6,557 nt of DNA from Burkholderiales bacterium (GTDB taxonomy: Bacteria > Pseudomonadota > Gammaproteobacteria > Burkholderiales > SG8-39): assembly GCA_919902965.1 (NCBI GenBank), contig CAKKSJ010000262.1, forward strand, positions 1 to 6,557, written 5' to 3'. A program made the position numbers and the translations under genes. The notes under the pieces were generated by a model. That model was not told the origin of the DNA and searched no databases. It saw only the letters and a program-made list of their open reading frames with translations. Numbering within the stretch: the stretch's first letter is position 1; each line of letters starts with the position of its first letter. Below, one piece after another: positions 1 to 4,478 of this stretch.

Positions 1-52
1 AACCTGGCAATCGGACTTGCACCGACTAAGTAACGCGCCATGCCCGGCGCAC
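1..52 (-). mobile_element. Probable 5' end of a group II intron (truncated by window edge)
   Basis: Read on the minus strand, the sequence from 52 downwards begins GTGCGCCGGGCATGGCGC, which matches the GUGYG 5' boundary and first hairpin I recall for bacterial group II introns. GCGCC (50-46) pairs with GGCGC (39-35) around a GGGCAT loop. A second stem follows: AGTCGG (27-22) pairs with CCGATT (14-9) around TGCAAGT. It gives the GGTGCAAGTCC string common in domain I, near the epsilon-prime loop. The exact boundary could be 52 or 54, because GTGTG at 54 also fits GUGYG. Only the first ~50 bases are visible. The ribozyme core, any intron-encoded reverse transcriptase and domains V/VI would lie beyond the left edge. 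The element is on the same strand as ctaB and begins just after its stop codon, so it would be co-transcribed with it. A truncated intron remnant is equally possible. No similarity search was run. Confidence 0.55.
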
Positions 53-57
53 ACGAT

Positions 58-945
58 TCAAACGTGGTGATCGAGCAGCAGCGCAGTAAACAGAACGGCC
101 AGGTAGACGACTGAAAACCGGAAGGTCTGCTGCGCCAGGCGGTCGCTATAGGCGACGTAGATGCGCACGGCGTAGTAGAGAAACATGGCGTCCAGCGCCA
201 GCGCGGTCGCGAGATAGATCCAGCCGCTCATGCCGTAGGCGAAGGGCAGGAGCGTGCTCCCTGCGAGTATCACGGTGTACAGCAGCACCTGCAGGCGCGT
301 GAATTCCTGGCCGTGCGTCACCGGCAGCATGGGCAGGCCGGCGCGGGCGAAATCCTCGGTGCGATACAGTGCCAGCGCCCAGAAATGCGGCGGTGTCCAG
401 GCGTAGATGATCAGCACCAGCAACAGCGCCTCCGGCGCCACCTCTCCCGTGACCGCAGTCCAGCCGAGCAGCGGCGGCATCGCCCCGGACAAGCCGCCGA
501 TGACTATGTTCTGCGGCGTGGCCGGCTTTAGCAAAATGGTATAGATGATGGCGTAGCCGACGAAGGTGCCGAAGGTGAGCCACATGGTGAGCGCGTTCAC
601 ATAGCGGTAGAGCAGGAACATGCCGATGCCGCCGATCGCGCCGGCGAAAACGACGGTCTGCAAGGAGCTCAGTTCGCCGCGCGGCAAAGGACGCGCCCGG
701 GTGCGCGCCATCTTGGCGTCGATTTCCTGCTCGATCAGGCAATTGATGGCGAAAGCCGCACCCGTCAGCAGTGCGATGCCGGCCGTTCCGGCAAACAGCA
801 CGCGCCAGGGCACCATGCCCGGCGTGGCGAGGAACATGCCGATCACCGCACAGAACACCGCCAGCATGGTCACGCGCGGCTTGGTCAGCGCGTAGAACTG
901 ACGCATGCGCTGCGCGGTGTCCTGCAAAGTGAGCTGCATGGCCAT
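58..945 (-). CDS. ctaB: Protohaem IX farnesyltransferase (haem o synthase, CtaB/Cox10)
   Basis: This UbiA-family integral membrane prenyltransferase adds a farnesyl group to the 2-vinyl of haem b, giving haem o, the precursor of haem a in the oxidase encoded upstream. The 295-residue length is normal. The catalytic Asp-rich region is N68 to P86, with NCLIEQEID followed by MARTRARP. E72 stands where many relatives have Asp, a variant I believe is common in betaproteobacteria. TKPRVT at residues 21-26 is the usual N-terminal signature. YAWTPPHFWALALYRTEDF (181-199) is the second conserved loop. Hydrophobic stretches fit about eight or nine membrane helices. The start is the first of two close ATGs (M1 and M3). 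Neither has a clear Shine-Dalgarno sequence, and an in-frame stop lies a few codons upstream, so M1 is the furthest ATG available. It is the last gene of the assembly unit, 51 bases after the SCO-like gene, and is followed within six bases by the putative group II intron. Confidence 0.97.
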   Translation of the reverse strand: MAMQLTLQDTAQRMRQFYALTKPRVTMLAVFCAVIGMFLATPGMVPWRVLFAGTAGIALLTGAAFAINCLIEQEIDAKMARTRARPLPRGELSSLQTVVFAGAIGGIGMFLLYRYVNALTMWLTFGTFVGYAIIYTILLKPATPQNIVIGGLSGAMPPLLGWTAVTGEVAPEALLLVLIIYAWTPPHFWALALYRTEDFARAGLPMLPVTHGQEFTRLQVLLYTVILAGSTLLPFAYGMSGWIYLATALALDAMFLYYAVRIYVAYSDRLAQQTFRFSVVYLAVLFTALLLDHHV

Positions 946-996
946 GGGATCAGTAGCGGAGAATGACGATCGAGTTTATCACGCGGGCTGGAGCGG

Positions 997-1590
997 CTAT
1001 CCGATGCGCGACGCCTTGAGCAAACGCGCCAGGTCCTTGTGCATTTTTCGCGGATCGGCGTCCTTGGGAAAACGCAGCATCAGGTTGCCGAGCGGGTCGA
1101 TCAGATAGATGTGGTCGCGCGCCCCGCCCGGCGGCGGAAACTCGGCGAGAATGGGACTCCCGGCCGCGCGCAGCATGCGCGTGCCGTCATATTCGCGTAT
1201 CAGCGTGGTCTGCAGCGGCGCCTCGTCCAGAATCAGCCAGACGCGCTCGATGCGCTCCATCTCGCGACCCAGCGCAAGGCGCACCTGGCGCATGTTGTAC
1301 AGCTTGGCGCGGCAGAGCGCCGCGCACTCGGACTGATCGAGCTGCAGCAATACCCATTTGCCCCTGAACGCGGACAACCTGAGCTCACGCTGATCCAGGT
1401 GGCGCAGACGCGGATCGATCAGGGGACGCACCGGAATCAGTTCGCCGTAGTTCATGCCGCCCTGCGGCTGCCAATAAAAGTAGGCGATCAGTGCGGCGAT
1501 AAACGGCGCCAGGCACAGCGCCGCGATTGCGAGCATCTTCCTGCGCCCGGGGCGCGGATCAGGCTGCACGTTTGAAGCTGAATGCGACAT
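997..1590 (-). CDS. SCO/thioredoxin-like membrane-anchored protein, probable oxidase assembly factor
   Basis: The 197-residue protein has a cytoplasmic, Arg/Lys-containing N-terminus (RPGRRK), one transmembrane helix at about 19-40 and a periplasmic domain of about 155 residues. That domain contains FRGKWVLLQLDQSECAALC (75-93), which has the thioredoxin-fold beta-strand leading to a C89-x3-C93 pair. Further on is DHIYLIDPLGN (159-169), similar to the HxxxYLxD region of SCO copper chaperones, with H160 two residues before the Tyr rather than four. It therefore resembles a diverged SCO1 protein, which may deliver copper to CuA or reduce its cysteines. Genes at this position are usually annotated only as hypothetical or transmembrane proteins. 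The ATG overlaps the SURF1 end by 32 bases. M19 would remove the overlap but would also lose the positive residues before the helix, and a GTG at residue 8 is another option. The family call is moderately sure; the copper role is inference. Confidence 0.8.
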   Translation of the reverse strand: MSHSASNVQPDPRPGRRKMLAIAALCLAPFIAALIAYFYWQPQGGMNYGELIPVRPLIDPRLRHLDQRELRLSAFRGKWVLLQLDQSECAALCRAKLYNMRQVRLALGREMERIERVWLILDEAPLQTTLIREYDGTRMLRAAGSPILAEFPPPGGARDHIYLIDPLGNLMLRFPKDADPRKMHKDLARLLKASRIG

Positions 1591-2266
1591 AGGCGATCAG
1601 GATGGTGCTTGCGAGTGAATACCACTGAAAGGCGTAGCCGCGGTGCTTGTCTGCGCCGGTGTCCGGCCGCGTCCAGGCGCGCACCAGGCCATCGGCGGCA
1701 TCGCTGGTCTGTTGCAGTACCACCGGCTGCAGCTTGAGCCCGGACCATTTGGCATAGCGTGCTAGCACCAGGTTCTGCCACACGATAGCCTCTTCGGTCT
1801 TCGTGTCCAACTCGAAGATATGGCCGCTGGGTACGATGGCGATCCCCTCGACCGTGGTGGTCCCGGCGGGCGTCGGGACCTGCGGCAGGACGTCGCGCCG
1901 CGTGCCCGCGGCAATCCAGCCGCGGTTGACCAGCACATAGTGCTCGCCGCCGGCTAGTTTCAGCGGTGTCAGCACCTGGTAGCCGGGCGTGCCGCGCAAC
2001 ACCTTGTTGTCTAGCAGTACGGTGTGCCTGGCCGAATACTCGCCGCGCGCGCTGATACGGGAAAATTCGTAGTCCTGCGCATCCACGAGGCTGGGCGGCA
2101 GAGCTAATTGCACACGGCGCGCGGCGTCGTCAAGATTGCGCCCGAGCGCAAGCTTTTCCTCGGCGCGGCGCGTCTGCCAGTTGCCGAGCGAGACAGTCAG
2201 CGCTATCGCGAGGAGCGCGGCTATGCCGGGCAGCAAAGCGGGGCGGAAACGTCGGTTAGCTGGCAT
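1559..2266 (-). CDS. SURF1-family cytochrome oxidase biogenesis protein
   Basis: SURF1 proteins (Shy1 in yeast) help place haem a into subunit I of aa3-type oxidases. This one has 235 residues with the standard layout of two helices around a periplasmic domain. The first helix is at about 10-28 and ends in the hallmark LGNWQ (27-31). The periplasmic domain contains YEFSRI (66-71), the conserved VNRGW (113-117) and a typical W163-Q-N. KHRGYAFQWYSLA (207-219) precedes the second helix at about 216-231. No conserved motif is missing. It is the first gene of the left-hand minus-strand unit and faces away from the DUF2909 gene. Because terminators lie between coxC and here, it probably needs its own promoter. 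No strong Shine-Dalgarno precedes the ATG; the best match is GGGCGG. The 3' end overlaps the next gene by 32 bases. Confidence 0.95.
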   Translation of the reverse strand: MPANRRFRPALLPGIAALLAIALTVSLGNWQTRRAEEKLALGRNLDDAARRVQLALPPSLVDAQDYEFSRISARGEYSARHTVLLDNKVLRGTPGYQVLTPLKLAGGEHYVLVNRGWIAAGTRRDVLPQVPTPAGTTTVEGIAIVPSGHIFELDTKTEEAIVWQNLVLARYAKWSGLKLQPVVLQQTSDAADGLVRAWTRPDTGADKHRGYAFQWYSLASTILIAYVAFSFKRAA

Positions 2267-2303
2267 GAAAGTGCCGCCCGTCTAGTAACACCGGATTGAC
2301 TGG

Positions 2304-2332
2304 GATACACTTGGACCCGGTCGCAAAATCAA
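2304..2332 (-). promoter_or_regulatory. Weak candidate sigma70 promoter for the SURF1 unit
   Basis: On the minus strand, TTGATT (2332-2327) is followed after exactly 17 bases by TGTATC (2309-2304), 38 bases before the SURF1 start codon. The -35 matches TTGACA at four positions and the -10 matches TATAAT at only three. The location is sensible, since this unit is separated from coxC by terminators, but the boxes alone are close to chance level. Confidence 0.22.
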
Positions 2333-2372
2333 TGTCGCGGCCAGATCTATCAATATTCCGCCGGCGTCCGCA

Positions 2373-2570
2373 ATGAAAATTGTCGTCATCCTATTCCTGC
2401 TGCTGATCCTCGCCAGCCTCGGCTCGGCGCTGTTCTTTCTGGTCAACGATCGCGGCCAATCCAAACGCACCGTCAGGGCGCTGGCACTGCGCGTCGGCCT
2501 TTCGGTAAGCTTATTCCTGCTGCTGATGGCGGGCTACTATTTCGGCCTGATACCGGGAAAGAATTCCTGA
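2373..2570 (+). CDS. Twin transmembrane protein, DUF2909 family
   Basis: A 65-residue protein made almost entirely of two helices, at about 3-24 and 40-61. They are joined by a short charged loop, VNDRGQSKRTVRAL (24-37), whose positive charges favour a cytoplasmic loop. I recognise the pattern as the DUF2909 'twin transmembrane protein' that sits in cytochrome oxidase loci of betaproteobacteria. The biochemical function is unknown; a role in oxidase assembly or stability is inferred from location only. It is the only plus-strand gene here, converging on coxC and diverging from SURF1. The ATG has no strong Shine-Dalgarno. The minus-strand reading frame opposite it (2282-2470) lacks any family resemblance, whereas this frame has the clean two-helix pattern. 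Confidence 0.85.
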   Translation: MKIVVILFLLLILASLGSALFFLVNDRGQSKRTVRALALRVGLSVSLFLLLMAGYYFGLIPGKNS

Positions 2571-2614
2571 AAGCCGTCTCAGCGCTCGCGCAGCGCGGCC
2601 CTTAAACCGGGTCG

Positions 2615-2644
2615 AAAAAGCGCGCCGCACAGCGTGCGGCGCGC
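2615..2644 (-). terminator. Intrinsic terminator of the coxBA-ctaG-coxC operon
   Basis: A perfect 11-base-pair GC-rich stem (2644-2634 pairing with 2630-2620) closes a three-base loop and is followed on the minus strand by five T residues (2619-2615). It lies 72 bases after the coxC stop codon. The layout is that of a textbook rho-independent terminator for transcription arriving from coxC. On the plus strand the same hairpin has no T tract directly after it. Confidence 0.85.
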
Positions 2645-2650
2645 GTCAGG

Positions 2651-2667
2651 CCCTCTGCAGGGTTTTT
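2651..2667 (+). terminator. Short-stem intrinsic terminator after the DUF2909 gene
   Basis: CCCT (2651-2654) pairs with AGGG (2659-2662) around CTGC and is followed directly by TTTTT (2663-2667). The stem is only four pairs, or five with a G-T wobble. The long hairpin just upstream at 2620-2644 may add to plus-strand termination. The position between convergent genes supports the call. Confidence 0.45.
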
Positions 2668-2688
2668 CTGCCTCCGCCCCTGTTTTCT

Positions 2689-2710
2689 CGATCTGCGCTC
2701 TGGCAGATCG
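2689..2710 (-). other. Perfect hairpin directly after the coxC stop codon
   Basis: CGATCTGC (2689-2696) and GCAGATCG (2703-2710) form an eight-pair perfect stem with a six-base loop, starting six bases after the coxC stop codon on the minus strand. It lacks a following T tract in either direction, so it is not a standard terminator. It could protect the mRNA 3' end or simply be part of the terminator region. Confidence 0.6.
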
Positions 2711-2716
2711 TCTGCG

Positions 2717-3568
2717 CTACACCCAGTAGACGAAAATAAACAGCAGCAACCACACCACGTCGACGAAGTGCCAGTACCAGGCCACGGCCTCGAAGGCGAA
2801 GTGGTGGTCCGGCTTGAAGTGCCCCGCCAATGAGCGGAACAGCATGGTCGTGAGCATGATCACGCCTATGCTTACGTGAAACCCGTGAAAACCCGTGAGC
2901 ATAAAAAAGGTCGTGCCGTAAATGCCGGTGCTCAGCTTGAGGTTCAGCTCGGAATAGGCGTGCGAATACTCGTAGATCTGGAAACCGAGAAAGGTCGCGC
3001 CCAAGGCAATCGTCAGGAACAGCCACAGCTTCAGCTTGAAACGATTGCCCTCGAGCATGCCGAAATGGGCAATGGTAAGTGTCACGCCGGACGTGAGCAG
3101 CAGCAGCGTGTTTAGTGCCGGAATGCCCCAGGCCCCCATGGGCGTAAACGGGTCCTTGAACGCGGGACCGGCGCTGGGCCAGTGGCCGCTGAAATCCGGC
3201 CACAGCAATTCCCTGCTTGCCAGGCTGCCGAGGTCGGGCACGGACATCACCCGCGCATAGAAAAGCGCGCCGAAAAAAGCCGCGAAGAACATGACTTCGG
3301 AGAAGATGAACCAGCTCATTCCCCAGCGAAATGAGACATCCTCCTGCTTGCCGTACTTGCCGCTCTCGGATTCGCGTACCACGTCGCCGAACCAGCGAAA
3401 CATCATGAACACGAGCAGGACGAAGCCGAGCAGCACGCTATAGCGGCCAATGCCGGCGCCGTTGAACCACAACGCCGCACCACCCGCCATGAACAGAAGC
3501 GCGAAAGAACCGACGATCATCCAGTGAGACGGTTGCGGCACGAAATAATGCTGAGCATGGTCGCTCAT
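2717..3568 (-). CDS. coxC: Cytochrome c oxidase subunit III (aa3 type)
   Basis: Subunit III is a seven-helix core subunit of the membrane oxidase that stabilises subunit I and its proton uptake. I chose the second ATG, giving 283 residues beginning MSDHAQHYFVPQPSHW, the usual family N-terminus. The upstream ATG at 3583-3581 lies within the GGAGGAGA ribosome binding site of this start. Family marks are FRWFGDVVRES (57-67), FIFSEVMFF with the lipid-site/helix III glutamate E91, the GFHGFHV segment near 225-231 and YWHFVDVVW near the C-terminus. All seven helices are present, so this is the full form. It lies 15 bases after the DUF2970 stop codon and is the last gene of the structural operon, followed by a hairpin and a terminator. 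Confidence 0.97.
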   Translation of the reverse strand: MSDHAQHYFVPQPSHWMIVGSFALLFMAGGAALWFNGAGIGRYSVLLGFVLLVFMMFRWFGDVVRESESGKYGKQEDVSFRWGMSWFIFSEVMFFAAFFGALFYARVMSVPDLGSLASRELLWPDFSGHWPSAGPAFKDPFTPMGAWGIPALNTLLLLTSGVTLTIAHFGMLEGNRFKLKLWLFLTIALGATFLGFQIYEYSHAYSELNLKLSTGIYGTTFFMLTGFHGFHVSIGVIMLTTMLFRSLAGHFKPDHHFAFEAVAWYWHFVDVVWLLLFIFVYWV

Positions 3569-3573
3569 GTTGT

Positions 3574-3581
3574 TCTCCTCC
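3574..3581 (-). promoter_or_regulatory. Ribosome binding site that fixes the coxC start
   Basis: The minus strand reads GGAGGAGA (3581-3574), five bases before the ATG at 3568-3566. This near-perfect Shine-Dalgarno includes the G of the upstream in-frame ATG, so that upstream ATG is unlikely to be the start. Confidence 0.85.
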
Positions 3582-3583
3582 AT

Positions 3584-3799
3584 TTATACCAGCCTGCCAA
3601 TCACAAACCGCACCAGCAGTATCAGACCCAAGACAAAAAACATGGCGCCGATCAAGCCGGCGACTATCACCTGCTGCGGCTTCAACTGCACGCTATCCGC
3701 GTCGTAATCGCGGCGCTTGCGTATGCCGAGAAAAGACCAGAACACCGCCTTGGCGACCTGCAGCGGCGATGCTTTTTTCTGCACTTGCGCCAACGCCAT
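3584..3799 (-). CDS. DUF2970 small membrane protein
   Basis: The 71-residue protein has an amphipathic N-terminal half with AVFWSFLGIRKRRDYDAD (18-35) and one long helix at about 43-67. I recognise the WSFxGxRKR...QVIVAGLIGA pattern as DUF2970, found between ctaG and coxC in betaproteobacterial oxidase loci. Function is unknown; involvement in oxidase assembly is inferred from its position. The ATG shares a base with the ctaG stop (TGATG), with AAAGGGG just upstream as a possible ribosome binding site. The same frame stays open far into ctaG, but only this C-terminal part has a family-like sequence. Confidence 0.85.
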   Translation of the reverse strand: MALAQVQKKASPLQVAKAVFWSFLGIRKRRDYDADSVQLKPQQVIVAGLIGAMFFVLGLILLVRFVIGRLV

Positions 3800-4356
3800 C
3801 ACCCCTTTCCCGCCTTCAGGTTCGCGCCGTCGACGCGGAAAAAGGTGTAGGAAAGCGTGATTGTATTGACGTCCTTGGGCAGGTCCGGATCGATCACGAA
3901 CACCACCGGCATCTGCCGCACCTCGCCCGCCGCGAGCGTCTGCTGGGTAAAACAGAAACAATCCAGTTTCCTGAAATACTGCGCCGCGAGCCTGGGCCCA
4001 TAGCTGGGAACCGCCTGCCCGGTGACCGGCTCGTTCTGCGTGTTCCTGACTTCGTACACCATCTGGGTCAGCTCGCCCGGGTGGATCTCCACGCTCGATG
4101 CCATGGGTTTGAACGTCCACGGCAGCATGCGCGTGTTGGAGTCGAATTCTATGGTCACCGTGCGTGTCAGGTCGACCTGTGAGTTCACCGCCGATGCTTC
4201 TGCCTGCCCCGGCTGCCACACATTGCGCAGGCCCGCGACCTCGCACACCTTCTCGTACAGGGGCACCAGGGCGAAGCCGAAGCCGAACATGCCCAATGCC
4301 ACCACCAGCAGCTTCCTCAGCATGCGCCGGTTGGACGCCGAGGCAGGCGCGCTCAT
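3799..4356 (-). CDS. ctaG: Cytochrome c oxidase assembly protein CtaG (Cox11), CuB copper chaperone
   Basis: Cox11/CtaG is a membrane-anchored periplasmic copper protein needed to build the CuB centre of subunit I. The 185-residue protein has one helix at about 14-32, then PLYEKVCEVAGL (32-43) with the conserved membrane-proximal C38. A beta-rich domain follows with the copper-binding CFCF motif (133-136) in DCFCFTQQTL. PWTFKP (79-84) and the C-terminal YTFFRV segment are also typical. No key residue is missing. The start codon overlaps the stop of the small upstream gene (ATGA), and the stop overlaps the DUF2970 start (TGATG), so translation is probably coupled along the operon. Confidence 0.96.
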   Translation of the reverse strand: MSAPASASNRRMLRKLLVVALGMFGFGFALVPLYEKVCEVAGLRNVWQPGQAEASAVNSQVDLTRTVTIEFDSNTRMLPWTFKPMASSVEIHPGELTQMVYEVRNTQNEPVTGQAVPSYGPRLAAQYFRKLDCFCFTQQTLAAGEVRQMPVVFVIDPDLPKDVNTITLSYTFFRVDGANLKAGKG

Positions 4357-4478
4357 TGCGCCATCCAGTACTTCAACACCACGGCCAGGAAGAACGCGAG
4401 CGCGACCACCGCCAGGACCAGCGCGGTCCTTTTGTTCTGCGCTTGTGCACGGTTCATGCTGGCCCCGGACATTGTCAT
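4353..4478 (-). CDS. Small single-TM cytochrome oxidase assembly protein
   Basis: This 41-residue reading frame fills the gap between coxA and ctaG. It starts MTMSGASMNRAQAQNKR and has one helix at about 18-36, then KYWMAQ. The basic N-terminus before the helix and the position match the 'cytochrome oxidase small assembly protein' annotated in related loci. The function is not established. The start overlaps the coxA stop (ATGA, 4478-4475) and has GGAAG five bases upstream. Its own stop overlaps the ctaG start in another ATGA. Two further in-frame ATGs (residues 3 and 8) are possible starts. The exact packing between two stop/start overlaps makes it very likely to be real. Confidence 0.8.
   Translation of the reverse strand: MTMSGASMNRAQAQNKRTALVLAVVALAFFLAVVLKYWMAQ

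Noticed and set aside
1..52. Cobalamin riboswitch-like string (GGTGCAAGTCCG on the minus strand)
   Set aside because: The upstream GGGAA element and the downstream B12-box pattern are lacking, and the position after a stop codon on the same strand does not suit a leader. The GUGCG start and first hairpin fit a group II intron better.
2296..2329. Plus-strand TTGACT as a -35 box for the DUF2909 gene
   Set aside because: No acceptable -10 box lies 16-18 bases downstream; the nearest AT-rich hexamer (CAAAAT) is 22 bases away.
2582..2596. GCGCT/AGCGC small inverted repeat after the DUF2909 gene
   Set aside because: It has a five-pair stem without a T tract in a GC-rich spacer, so it is not distinguishable from chance.
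2646..3203. 185-codon minus-strand frame overlapping coxC
   Set aside because: It is a shadow of coxC in another frame, with Arg/His-rich composition and no family resemblance.
3800..4246. Upstream extension of the DUF2970 frame through ctaG
   Set aside because: The extension is an out-of-frame reading of ctaG. Only the part from the ATG at 3799 resembles a protein family and has a ribosome binding site.
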